The notes under the pieces are model-generated. The model was not told where the DNA came from. It saw nothing but the letters and a program-made list of their open reading frames with translations, and did no database searches. The position numbers and the translations under genes were made by a program. A stretch of 64,000 nucleotides of DNA from Caecitellus pseudoparvulus. Lineage: Eukaryota > Bigyra: Bicosoecida. Shown one piece after another: positions 1 through 10,135 of the stretch (position 1 is the first letter of the stretch; every line of letters starts with the position of its first letter). Where the stretch lies: assembly GCA_965644315.1 (NCBI GenBank), contig CBFFRQ010000149.1, forward strand, positions 1 to 64,000. The letters run 5' to 3'.

Positions 1-3000
1 GAACCTCGCACCGTCGCATTGCCAGTCCACGGCTGCACGTGCACAGTCCACGAGGCGATACCCAGTGCTCGCGTCACACGGTCACCTGGCCACAGCAGCA
101 CGATGGACAGTACGCCAGCGGGGGACTGCTGCGCGCAGAACAGGGTGGGGGAAGCTGTGGGTGGCTGCAGGGGCAGCTGGTACGAAAAGTCCGCCACGCC
201 TGCACTGGCGGGCAGTGATGCCTGCTGCCCAACAGTGTGCACTGTGATGGGCAAGGCGTCCAGGCGGCCGTCTGGCTGTGCAGGCACTCCTTGGTGCAGC
301 AGAATGCTGGTGCCACCCCCCCACTCAAACGGCACGGAGTGCAGGGCGCCCACTGAAACACGGGCGATGTGGGCTGCAGTGGCGCCAAAGTTGGCGCCGG
401 ACAGCGTCACGCGCGTGGTGTTCGCGAAGCCCTGCGCAGGGCTGACGCGAGTGACGAGGGGCGGCCCATGCACCAGCAGGCGAGCACTCTGCGCTGTCAC
501 GTCAATGCCTGTGTGCGTTCGCAGCACCAAGGCGAGTTCTACGACGTCGCCTGCTGGCACAGGCGGCAAGGCTGCCTCACGGAAGTCGGTGCAGCTGGCT
601 TCCACGCTGCTGCCGACTTGACGAGCACGCATGGTGCCGCCCATGCCGCTGCACGTCGCAAGTGTGTCGCCGTCGGCATCCCGCACGAACACCTCCTCCT
701 GCCCGGTGCTGGGCTGGTCCGGGCCAGCCAGCACCGGGCCAATGAAGGAGATAGTGGAGGTGGTGGGCGACGAGGGCGCTGCGAGGAACTGCAGCGTGCC
801 GGAGACTTGGATGATCTCGGGGGAAGCAAACCGCAGCGCAGATGCGAGGGTGAAGTTGCCACCAGACACCAGGGTGACGGTCACGGGCGCGAGGCCCACG
901 GCGCCCCCCGCAGCCTGCCACGTCGGCGCCGTGCAGGTGAGTGTGCCGGGCGAAGTCACCACAACGCCAGTGCATGGACCGCTGCCGACCGTCACGGAGC
1001 GCACGCCATCCAGCTCCAGCTCAGCGGCGAAGTTGCTGCCAAACACGGTCAGGGCACCGCCGGCCGTGGACAACGTGGATGGCTGCACAGCGCTGATGCT
1101 GGGTTGCAGCAGCACAGTCAGCGGTGCAGGGGCGGTGGCCACGACCTGCCCCAGCATGGACAGCTGCACGGGGCAGTTGGCGCTTGCTTGCCCACCTGCA
1201 CGTGCAGTGGCCGGCGCTTGCAGGGCAGCCGCATCCAGCCCAGCGCAGAGCAGCTGCCCTGGTGCCTGGGCTTGAACCGCAGGGCAGGGCACGCCGCAAA
1301 TGCGGATTTCGTGTGAGAAATTCACGCCAGCCACTGCCAGAGAGCTGCCACTGAGCGTGACATTCAAGAACGCCTGCCCTGCTGTTGGCCTGGCGAAGAC
1401 GGACGCAGGTTGCACCTGTGCCACAACTGGCGCCGCGTAACGTGCAATGGCTGGCGCTTCGACCAGCGTCGCAGACGCACCGCCCCGGCGCGTGAAGTGG
1501 ATGGGGGTGAGGGGACCAAGGCCAGGGGGCAGCTGGCACTGCACGGAGGCCCCTGTGGATGCCGCTGACAGGGGGATGCAGGAGGCGTTGTGGGGCCCCA
1601 GCGTTACGGCGGCCACCTGGCCCACGTGTGTGGCCAGCCGCAGCCCGAAGAGAGTGAGCACTTGCCCGGCAATGTCTGCTGGGAAGGGCAGCACGCCAGT
1701 CAGCAGCGGCTGGCCCAGCACGGGGGCTGAGGCTGGCAGGCGCGCAGCTACATCACCGCCGCCACGCAACAGGAGTGTGTCGACCAGGGGCAATTCCCGC
1801 TCCACGTCCGACAGAGGAAGGGCGGAACACAGAATGTAAGAGGCATTGATGACGGTGGCACTGCCACATTGCGCGTCCCCGACACTGGCGTGCACTGTGG
1901 AGTTGGCGAGGCCCAGGTTGGCGCCGTGAATGGCCACAGCAGCCGTGCCGCGCGCACCCCACACCAGGACAGCTTCCTGCCCCAGAACCTCCACAGCTTC
2001 GATGCTGGGTGTGGCGTACTGCACGGTCACGGGCGGCCAGGACTCCTGGCCAGCCACAGACACAGTCAGGCCCACCGTTCCCGTGCCTGGTGGCATGCGG
2101 CAGTGCAGCAGCCCAGACAGCCGCGAAGCGCCCAACAATGCACATTGCCCTGTCACCTGCCAAGTGGAGTTCGCCGGGGTGTGCACCCATACAGCCGTCG
2201 CGTTGAGGGGGAGTTGGAAGGGCACGGCGGCGGCGGCGAGGGCGCTGGTTGCCTGGCCCAAGCCGAATCCGCGCAGTTGGATGTCTTGCCCTGTGATGCT
2301 CAGCCCAGCGCTGGGGATGGCGGCGGTGATTTGCGGCGGCTCATACTGCAGTCGCGCTGCAGCCGTCGTGCCGGCGATGGGGGACGGCAGGCCCGGCACA
2401 GTGTGGTGCAGGAGGATGGGGACACCCCCCGACACGTTGGCGCTGGGTAGGGGCGGCGCGAGGCAGTGCAGGACACGGCCGCCTTGCCCGACGAGGGAGG
2501 GCGCAGTGCAGGCCGCACCGCCCACTGTGATGGTGAAGTGCTTGGAGGTGGATGAGACGATGCTGAGTGCCCAAAAGACGCCCCACAGGCGCACCAGCGT
2601 GCCTCCTTGAGACGCCACGGTGACTCCCGTGTCGGGTCCGGGGGGAGTGTCCAGCGGCAGGGCGGCATCCATGGCGGCGTGGATGGCAAGGGTGCCGTTG
2701 GCGTGCACCCACGTGTCTGGCCAGGCACACGTGGTGCTCCACGCCTGCACGGCGCTCTGCGTGCCCCCGCCGCCGGCCGAACACCCTGTCCAGGCTGTGC
2801 ACACGCCACTGCCCTCCTGTGTGGGCATGCCAGCGATGGTGCAGGGAATGCCCAGTGCGGCTTGCGGCAGCGGGATGGACACCTCGTCGGCGCCGTGCAA
2901 GGAGGCGAACAGCCAGGGGGGCAGTCCAGGCAGCTCAGCCATGTTGCACGTGACACATGTGTGCACTTGGGTGATGCTGCGCCACGAGCCACGGCTGCCC

Positions 3001-6000
3001 ACCACTGCAGGGCGCGTGGAGATGCCTGCCAGGGTCAGGTACCCTGACAGGTCCAGCGCCCACTGGGCGGCGTGTGTGGCGTGGCGGGCAATGCCTCGAG
3101 TGTCAGTGGACGTGGTGGTGCCGCGGCCACGCAGGCCGTCCTCATCGAGGCCGAAGCACTTGACAGCACCTCCCCACAGCACGACGCACGTTGTAGCGAG
3201 GGGCGTGGCCACAGAGCGCACGGCTGGAGGCAGTCCTGCCACGCCCACCTCGGCGGGGGCCTTGATGTCCCCCACAGACGCAGTGCCGCCCGTGACCAGG
3301 CCGCCTGACACACCCTCGCCCCAACACTGCAGGTGGCCTGACTGCAGCAGGGCACAGGTGTGCCGCGACCCAGCGAACACGTCGATGGCAGGGCCTGACA
3401 GCCGCACACGCGGCATGCAGGCCAACATGTACTGCGTCATGGAGTTGCACACGTTGCCGTTGGTGTCATACTCCAGTTGGCCATCATGGCCGACTTTTTG
3501 GGCCCCCTGCAACGGCACTCCGGCCTTGCCCTGTCCGTCAAAGCCGTTGTTGGAGGTGTGCTGCCCCCAGCACTGCACCCCACCATCTGCGAACACCACA
3601 CACGCATGCGTGTCCCCCGTTGACACGCGCACAGCCGGCACCCTTGCAAAGGTCTGGTTGAAGCGCAGGTATCCCTGTGCTGATGGGTGTCCACCCCCCC
3701 TATCAGCGCTGTTCACCATGTTGCCGTACCCCAGCTGGCCATGGTGGTTGCGGCCCCAGCACGTGACATTGCCGTGCACTGTCACCGCACAGGCAAAGTG
3801 GTTCCCCGCTGCGACAGCGGACAACGTGTCCGGGGGCGCACCAATGCCTGCCGCGAGGGGCAGGGGGGGGAACGCCGTGACTGGGTGAGCCAGGCCCAGC
3901 ACATTGCTGGAATTATGCAGTGCTGCCAAGTCTGCAGTAGGGTGTCCCAAGCAGCCATAGGCGCTGTCCCCCCAGCACCGCACCCGGCCAGCAGCGTTCA
4001 GAACACAGGAGACCTTGTCCCCCACCCTCACGTCCACGATGGCTTCATCGCTGATGCCACCAAACACGAAGGGGGGCGTGCGCACAGACAGTGGCAGCTC
4101 TTGCAGGGAGCGCCACGGAACTCCCTGCCCGCCATACGCTGCCTCATGAATGTACCCCCAACACACCAAGCGTCGTGAGTCGCGGAGGATGGCACAGGTG
4201 GCGCGCTGGCCCACCGACACTTGGCTGGCAGCTTCAGGCAGCGGCACTGACGGCGCCTGCCACCACATCTCGTCGTCCCCGATGTGCTGGGAGTCGCCCT
4301 GAAAGAAAGGCTGCGGCAGGCCCAAGTACGGCCATGTGCCGTCGCCACTGCCCCAGCACGACACCCGGCCGCCCTCACGCAGCACACAGACACGGCCTCC
4401 CCACCCCGAGATGCTGACACCGTCAGCGTGCCGGGGCGGGCGCAGAGCCAGAGATGCAGCGATGGTGGGGGTGGCGTCATACCGTTGTGGCACCAGGGGC
4501 AACAGGTACAGGGGCGTGGACTGGCCCTGCGTGGCAGACTTGCCCAGCCCCCCACGCCCCTCCAGCGACATGCCCATGTGCGTGAGTGCGCCGCCCTGCA
4601 TCAGCACGCTGGTGTACAGGAAGCCAGGCGCCGCGGCGACAGCCCCGCCCTGCAGCAGCACTGGTCCGTCCGCGCCCACTGGCACGCCAGGCCACTCGGC
4701 TTGGCCACTGCTGCCGTCGTTAGCCACTCGGATGAAGGCCTCCCCCGACCCTAGCAGGCTGCCCCCCTCGCCGAAGGTGAGGATGCCCCAGCAATACAGG
4801 TCGCCCCCCACCACGACGGCGCAGTTGTGCAGTTCACCACAGGCGATGGATGTGATGGGGGCGGGGAGCCTCACCACAGGGCCGTGCTCAGCAGTCTCAT
4901 CGTCGCCGATGCTGGCAGCCACAGCCAGCCCCAGGCGTCCGTACAGCACGTTGTCTGAGGTGGGGTCGTCGCCGTTCAGGCTGATGGAGGTGACCAGGAA
5001 GCCGTTCACGTTTCCGCCGAAACACAGCGCGCCCCCACTGGCGCCCACGACACACGCGTGCATGGAGCCCACTGCCATGTTCAGCACCCGTCCCATGCCC
5101 AGAGGCGTCGTGCCGACTGCGGATGGGTCGTTCACATTCCAGATGTGGCCCAGGCCCAGCTGTCCGCCGGTCTGTGTCAGCCCCACATCTGGCTTGTTCG
5201 AGCCCCAGCACTGCAGGTGCCCCGTGATGAGCAGCGCGCAGTAGTGCTGATGCCCGCCCTGGATGTCCACTGCTGCAGCGCTGAGGAGGGCAGGGAGGGC
5301 CTGGGCGGCTTCGCGAATGCCAGTGGACGTGCCGTCCCCCAGCTGCCCAACGTTCCCCTGTCCCCAGCAGTGCACCTGCCCCAGGGTGTTCAAGGCACAG
5401 GTGCTGGTGTCTGACGTCGCCACGTGGATGGTGAGCCCAGCACTGGCGGGAAGGGGCACTGGGCCGAAGTCTATTGGCAGCTCGTCATCCCCGATGTTGG
5501 TGGTGCTCGACGTGGGGTAGCGGCCACACTGGCCCCACCCATTCCACCCCCAGCACATGACTTGCCCGCTGTGCAGCACAGTGCACGTATGCATGGACGC
5601 CAGGGACAGGGCTCGAGCGGGGCCAGGCAGCGACACGAAGGGGATGTCCCCCAGGGGCTCCTCATCCCCCACATTGTCGGTGGAGCCGTAGCCAAGGCGG
5701 CCGGCGCCATTCTGCAGCAGTGACTGTGGGCCGCCCACACCATAGCACTTGACGCCGCCTCCCACGAAGATGCTGCAGCCATGAGAGTGCCCTGAGACAG
5801 CCAGCACCACCCCTGCCGTGGCCGGACGCAGAGCCTGTGTGAGCGGCGGGAAGGAGGCGACAGGGCCCGGGGCAGCCAAGCCCTGCCACGCCACCGGCCC
5901 CTGCTCGGCGACATCCACCCAGCTGGACGCATTTAGTAGACTTGCGACGCCGACAACTTGACTGGACTGCAGTCGCAGCGCGAGGGTCGGGTCGGGCGAC

Positions 6001-6938
6001 GTGTTCTGCCACAGGGCCACTTGCGTAGGGTCGAGGAGGGTCTCTTGCAGGGGCATGTGCAGTACGACACGGGCAGCATGGGCAGGGGCCTGCCATGCGC
6101 GTGGGTGTGCTGCGCTGCCTGCATCGGCGCTTGGCTGGCCAGGGCCGGTGGGCAGCACTGGGTGCTGCATCACCATGCCTGAGCAAACTGCCGTCGCGTC
6201 AAGGACGGCCCACCGCCACCCACGCCATACCCGCGCCTCTGCACAGGACACTGTGGGCTCTGCATGTCCCACAGTCCACTCCACGTGCACTTGGATGGCA
6301 ATGTTTGCTGGGCTGGGCAGGTTCAAGTCAGCGTCAGTGTGCTGCACGTCCCGGGCCACCCACATGACGCTGCCATTCCGCGTGTACAGCGCGTGCTCTG
6401 GTAAGGACGAAGGTATGGCGCCATTCACTGCATACCCAATGTTCCCCACCGCCAGCCAGTCCGCCTTGTATGGAAGGAAAGGCGAGGGGTCGCTGGAAGC
6501 GGGCAAGTCGCTACCGCCGAACGTCAGGTTGAAGTCCCACCGCAGAAACGCATCCTGCACCCCAACATGGGCCGCAGTGACGCCAACAGTCACGTTAGGT
6601 GTGGGCAGAAAAGAGCCTGGCGGCAAGCCCAGCGGCAGAGACACGCCACCGCCAACGCTGATTGGGCCAGCCGAGGCGCTGACGCCACTGGCTGCGCTGC
6701 CGAGCGCGTCAGACAGCGGTGTGTACGACAGGAACCGCAGGCCGCCCACCTGCGGCGTGGAGACGCCTTGCAAGGCTGTGGCTGCTATTGGCTGGACTCC
6801 AGGGACTGCATCCCGCCAAGGCTGGCGGGGATCACCACTCGAGCCACCAAGCGCTGACGGCTCGGCGCACGTGCAGTGCACCAGCAACACGAAGCCAGCC
6901 ACCGCCCAGGTGCTCCAGCCCCAAGTTTTAGAGAGCAT
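1..6938 (-). CDS. Giant RCC1-repeat / IPT-TIG secreted or membrane protein (3' end beyond window)
   Basis: One uninterrupted reading frame runs on the minus strand from an ATG at 6938 to the left edge, so at least 2,312 residues are encoded without an intron. The first ~25 residues form a hydrophobic signal peptide ending near CTCAEPSA. An unclassified domain follows to about residue 360. Then come many RCC1/BLIP-II-like repeats (about residues 360-1340), each with a Cys-Ala-(Val/Leu) strand and a CWG motif, such as LQCWGSN. From about residue 1430 to 2250 there are repeated IPT/TIG-type beta-sandwich units, and the last visible part resembles an FN3-like segment. The same domain order in the gene at 13147-60637 shows they are paralogues, so the missing C terminus probably holds Cys-rich and multi-pass membrane segments. 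Ligand and function are unknown; a cell-surface role is inferred. Confidence 0.85.
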   Translation of the reverse strand, partial: MLSKTWGWSTWAVAGFVLLVHCTCAEPSALGGSSGDPRQPWRDAVPGVQPIAATALQGVSTPQVGGLRFLSYTPLSDALGSAASGVSASAGPISVGGGVSLPLGLPPGSFLPTPNVTVGVTAAHVGVQDAFLRWDFNLTFGGSDLPASSDPSPFLPYKADWLAVGNIGYAVNGAIPSSLPEHALYTRNGSVMWVARDVQHTDADLNLPSPANIAIQVHVEWTVGHAEPTVSCAEARVWRGWRWAVLDATAVCSGMVMQHPVLPTGPGQPSADAGSAAHPRAWQAPAHAARVVLHMPLQETLLDPTQVALWQNTSPDPTLALRLQSSQVVGVASLLNASSWVDVAEQGPVAWQGLAAPGPVASFPPLTQALRPATAGVVLAVSGHSHGCSIFVGGGVKCYGVGGPQSLLQNGAGRLGYGSTDNVGDEEPLGDIPFVSLPGPARALSLASMHTCTVLHSGQVMCWGWNGWGQCGRYPTSSTTNIGDDELPIDFGPVPLPASAGLTIHVATSDTSTCALNTLGQVHCWGQGNVGQLGDGTSTGIREAAQALPALLSAAAVDIQGGHQHYCALLITGHLQCWGSNKPDVGLTQTGGQLGLGHIWNVNDPSAVGTTPLGMGRVLNMAVGSMHACVVGASGGALCFGGNVNGFLVTSISLNGDDPTSDNVLYGRLGLAVAASIGDDETAEHGPVVRLPAPITSIACGELHNCAVVVGGDLYCWGILTFGEGGSLLGSGEAFIRVANDGSSGQAEWPGVPVGADGPVLLQGGAVAAAPGFLYTSVLMQGGALTHMGMSLEGRGGLGKSATQGQSTPLYLLPLVPQRYDATPTIAASLALRPPRHADGVSISGWGGRVCVLREGGRVSCWGSGDGTWPYLGLPQPFFQGDSQHIGDDEMWWQAPSVPLPEAASQVSVGQRATCAILRDSRRLVCWGYIHEAAYGGQGVPWRSLQELPLSVRTPPFVFGGISDEAIVDVRVGDKVSCVLNAAGRVRCWGDSAYGCLGHPTADLAALHNSSNVLGLAHPVTAFPPLPLAAGIGAPPDTLSAVAAGNHFACAVTVHGNVTCWGRNHHGQLGYGNMVNSADRGGGHPSAQGYLRFNQTFARVPAVRVSTGDTHACVVFADGGVQCWGQHTSNNGFDGQGKAGVPLQGAQKVGHDGQLEYDTNGNVCNSMTQYMLACMPRVRLSGPAIDVFAGSRHTCALLQSGHLQCWGEGVSGGLVTGGTASVGDIKAPAEVGVAGLPPAVRSVATPLATTCVVLWGGAVKCFGLDEDGLRGRGTTTSTDTRGIARHATHAAQWALDLSGYLTLAGISTRPAVVGSRGSWRSITQVHTCVTCNMAELPGLPPWLFASLHGADEVSIPLPQAALGIPCTIAGMPTQEGSGVCTAWTGCSAGGGGTQSAVQAWSTTCAWPDTWVHANGTLAIHAAMDAALPLDTPPGPDTGVTVASQGGTLVRLWGVFWALSIVSSTSKHFTITVGGAACTAPSLVGQGGRVLHCLAPPLPSANVSGGVPILLHHTVPGLPSPIAGTTAAARLQYEPPQITAAIPSAGLSITGQDIQLRGFGLGQATSALAAAAVPFQLPLNATAVWVHTPANSTWQVTGQCALLGASRLSGLLHCRMPPGTGTVGLTVSVAGQESWPPVTVQYATPSIEAVEVLGQEAVLVWGARGTAAVAIHGANLGLANSTVHASVGDAQCGSATVINASYILCSALPLSDVERELPLVDTLLLRGGGDVAARLPASAPVLGQPLLTGVLPFPADIAGQVLTLFGLRLATHVGQVAAVTLGPHNASCIPLSAASTGASVQCQLPPGLGPLTPIHFTRRGGASATLVEAPAIARYAAPVVAQVQPASVFARPTAGQAFLNVTLSGSSLAVAGVNFSHEIRICGVPCPAVQAQAPGQLLCAGLDAAALQAPATARAGGQASANCPVQLSMLGQVVATAPAPLTVLLQPSISAVQPSTLSTAGGALTVFGSNFAAELELDGVRSVTVGSGPCTGVVVTSPGTLTCTAPTWQAAGGAVGLAPVTVTLVSGGNFTLASALRFASPEIIQVSGTLQFLAAPSSPTTSTISFIGPVLAGPDQPSTGQEEVFVRDADGDTLATCSGMGGTMRARQVGSSVEASCTDFREAALPPVPAGDVVELALVLRTHTGIDVTAQSARLLVHGPPLVTRVSPAQGFANTTRVTLSGANFGATAAHIARVSVGALHSVPFEWGGGTSILLHQGVPAQPDGRLDALPITVHTVGQQASLPASAGVADFSYQLPLQPPTASPTLFCAQQSPAGVLSIVLLWPGDRVTRALGIASWTVHVQPWTGNATVRG

Positions 6939-7569
6939 GCGTGTACGTCGCTGCTGATCTACCGTATAACTTCGATGGGCAGCAGCACGCTCTGTGCTGC
7001 AGCTGTGCAAGCTAGAAAAAGAGTGCTTTGGTGCTCCCTGGGTGACAGGGGAGCTTGCAGAGAATGCCCAGCCCTCCATGCCCACGACCACGCCCAAGCC
7101 TGGCAAGTGGATGGGCAAGCGCCTGCTTTGTCTTCACCCCAGAGCACGACTGCCAAGTGCCGCCCGACCTTGCCGTGGGCGGCGGGGGGAGGTGGAGTGG
7201 ATGACCGCAGCGTTGCGTCGCCTGCGACGAGGGCACCGTGCTGAACTTGCCACCAATGCGAGGCCTGCAGCACCGAGATGGGGCGAACCTCTTTGAATTG
7301 CATGCCATTCTCACTTCCGCAGGTGAAGTTGGGTGGTTAGATTTGGGCCCGTAACGGTGCTCCGCGACCTGCTGTTGCCCTGTTGGTCACATGCGCCTCG
7401 TAGCCGCCCAAGCGTGTGATTTCGAATGCAAGACGGCCGGGCCGATGGTGGGGAACGATGGCTAGGGGTGCAAAGTGCTGCAACATTTCCGCCCTTGGCG
7501 TGGTGTCCAGAGCAGCTGCACTTGTTTCCCACACACCATGGAGGGCAGAAGTGTACAGCTCGCCCTTCC
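6939..7569. other. Intergenic region upstream of the RCC1/IPT gene
   Basis: This 631-bp gap lies between the 3' end of SAS-6 and the start of the left RCC1/IPT gene. It must contain the promoter of the latter. I see no TATA box, repeat or RNA gene in it. Short open frames here look like by-products of high GC. Confidence 0.5.
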
Positions 7570-10059
7570 TCACGCATGCGCAGCTGCTAGGTGCATGTGG
7601 GGGGCGGAGTCACTGCCCATGGATGAGTCCACAGTGCGCGTGGAGGTGCGGGGGCCTGCCGCTGGCGGGTGGCGCGCGTCTGCTGAAGGTGGTTCAGAGT
7701 CCTCCTCCTCCGCCCCGAAGAAATCGGACGTGAAGTATGCGTGGTTGGCGGCAGGTTTGTGGGTGTCGCCGAGCAAAGAGGACAAGCCTGCCATGGCTGC
7801 TGCTTGCTTGCGTTCCCCTTGCGTCAGCGGCGCCCCTTCCCGCCGTGGGCTGGCTGTGGAGGCTGTGGTGTCGACAGCCGACCCAGCTTGGGCGTGTGGG
7901 GCAGGCCTGTCGGCGGCATCACTGCTGGCACCGTTGCGGCGCTGCTGTCCAGCATCGCTTGAGCCCACACGCAGCGAGTCAGCCATGGTGGCGACGCGGG
8001 CAGCCATGCGAGCTGCAATGTCAGCTGGGGGGCTGGTCGAGCTCGGCAGCGGCTGGGGCGGTCGTGAGGGTTCGGGGGCACGGGCAGTGTCATGGCGCGC
8101 AGCTGGGTTGGGCGTAGTGGCGAAAGACGTGTGCAGGTGCCGCGAGGCGCCGGTGCGACTTGGTGTGAAGGTGCTCGCATGCGAGAAGGTGCCCGGTCGG
8201 CTGAAGCGCTGTCCCTCCAACTCGTTCACAGCCCGGTTGAGGTGGTCGATGACTGCCGTATTGCGGCTGATGATGCCACGCGCTTCCTCCAACTGCTCTG
8301 TGAGTGTCGTGACCTTGGCCTGTGCTTGCTCCTGCAGTGACTCGGCGTCCCCGGCTCTGCGTTTCGCGTCGGCCACATCGGCCAACGCACGGCGCAAGTC
8401 GTCAGCACGGGCATTGGCCGTAAGCTCGGCTTGCTTGGCCTGGCTGGCGTGAAGCTTGACTTTGGCGCGCAGGACACGCTGGTCCTCCTTCAGGCGGGTG
8501 ATGATGCGGTTGCCCTTCTCAATTTCGGAGATGCTGGTGTTCAGCTTGCCCTGCAGCTTGCCGAAGGAGGTCTTGTACAGGGCCAGGCTGTCACTCGTGC
8601 GGCCATGCGCCGACACCTCAGCCTCCAGGCGCTCCCGCACAGCCTGCAGCAGCTGCTGGCCATCTGCCACCTGCTGCTCCAGCGCCGCCACCCGCAATGT
8701 GGAGGAGGACAAGTCTTTTTCCTGGGCCACCCGGTGCTGGCCGGCGGCCTCAGCGGCACTGCGATGGGACACCAGCTCCGCCTCGGCGGCTTCCGCCTTG
8801 CCCCGCCAGTCAGCGCCTTCCCGCTGGGCGTCCCGCAGGTCAGCCTGTAGCTGTGCCACCTGCCGCTCCAGCGCAGCACGCTGCGTGGCGCCCTCATCCA
8901 CAGTGGCTCGCAGGGAAGCCAGCTCCCTGCGAGCTTCCTTGGCGGCTGACGCGAGGTCGGCGGCATGCCGCTGCGAGGCGGCTTCAGCAGCCATGGCTGC
9001 TTCTTCCCGCACCTTGCTCAGCTCAGCGGCGTGGGTGACCTTGAGTGTGGCGGTGGTGGAGTCACTTGCGGACTGGGCAGATGCCAAGGCGGCCTCTGTG
9101 GAGGCCAGCCGATCAGCCATGCGAGAGTGGGCGTCTTGCAGTGCGTCCAGCTGGTTCTGCACCTCTGCGCCAGTGACCTTGACTTGGTGCAGGCGGGCAG
9201 CGAGGTAGGACACCATGTCGGCATCTTGGGCTCGGCTGAGGGGCAGAGACAGGTGGGTGACGTTCTTGAACCTGTTGGTTTCCACGATGTTCAAGACTTT
9301 CTTGGTGGCATCCTCAGTGTCGGTCAGCGTCGCAGAGTACCTGCGGCCGCGGTGGGGAGCGCGCACGTGTGGGGGAGGGCCGGTCAATTTCCGCGTTCCA
9401 CGCTCAGCTCAGCAAAGGGCTGGTAGAACCGACAGCAGGCCGCATGGCCACCACGGGGCAAGGCGAGGGATAACAAGACACGCATTGGGACAGTGGCATG
9501 CGGTGTTTGGCTGCAGACACTGCAGGATGGGGAAGCCCTCGCCTCCAACGGCACGTCCCTCAGTTCAAATGCCAGGCCCGGGCAACTCACCGTGGAAACG
9601 TCGTTGCACCCGCCGTCTGCTGGCAAGCCTGCACGAGCTGGATAAACTCAGAGGGGAACTCGTTGAAGTCAACGCGGATGCCCTCGGCGTTCTTGAGCGT
9701 GTGGAACTCGTTCTCGCTGACAGTCATGGACAGCACCGCCAGCGCGGTGCTTTCGTCCGTCAGCTCGATGCGGAGAATGGCTTCACGCAGGGCGCCGTCC
9801 TGGGCGGCGGGCGAAACGCGGCGTGAAACGCGGCTCCGTCCCCAGCCTGCGCAGCAGCACCACGCACTCGTGATCCCCGCAGCACTCGAATGACATATTC
9901 ATGGTGCACAGTGTCTCCCACAGCGTTGGACTCCACCACCGTCACGCGGTCTTCGAACAGCGGGCTGTCACGCAGCAGCAGCAGGCTGCCACCAGGCGAT
10001 GGTGTTACGAAGGGTGCAGGAGTGCTGCCGCCGCCCACGGCAGCGCTGGGCCCCGCCAT
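7570..10059 (-). CDS. SAS6: Spindle assembly abnormal protein 6 (centriole cartwheel protein)
   Basis: The best model is three exons on the minus strand: 10059-9886, 9799-9591 and 9340-7570, with GT-AG introns of 86 and 250 bp, giving 717 residues. The N-terminal globular head (about residues 1-170) shows family hallmarks: LFEDRVTVV, then NEFHTLKNAEGIRVDF with FPSEFIQLVQAC, and finally VETNRFKNVTHLSLPL. A long Ala/Glu/Gln-rich coiled coil spans about residues 175-510, and a disordered Ser/Pro/Ala-rich tail ends the protein. SAS-6 head domains dimerise into the nine-fold cartwheel hub that seeds centrioles and basal bodies, so the host is expected to build flagella. The start at 10059 (MAGPSAAV) is the first ATG in frame before the head domain. 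The promoter must lie in the 76 bp to COG6 or further upstream. Confidence 0.9.
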
Positions 10060-10135
10060 GATGGCGCAGTGGCAATGGCAGGCATGCGGCATGCACGGTT
10101 CATGTGGTCCGCGACTTGTGGATTGTGTGCCAGGT

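Noticed and set aside
19-6957. Many plus-strand frames in the first 7 kb, up to 422 codons
   Set aside because: They are antisense to the continuous RCC1/IPT frame and contain no recognisable domain.
7475-9208. Several plus-strand frames of 100-325 codons across the SAS-6 gene
   Set aside because: They mirror the SAS-6 coiled-coil codons in antisense; the minus strand carries recognisable SAS-6 motifs.
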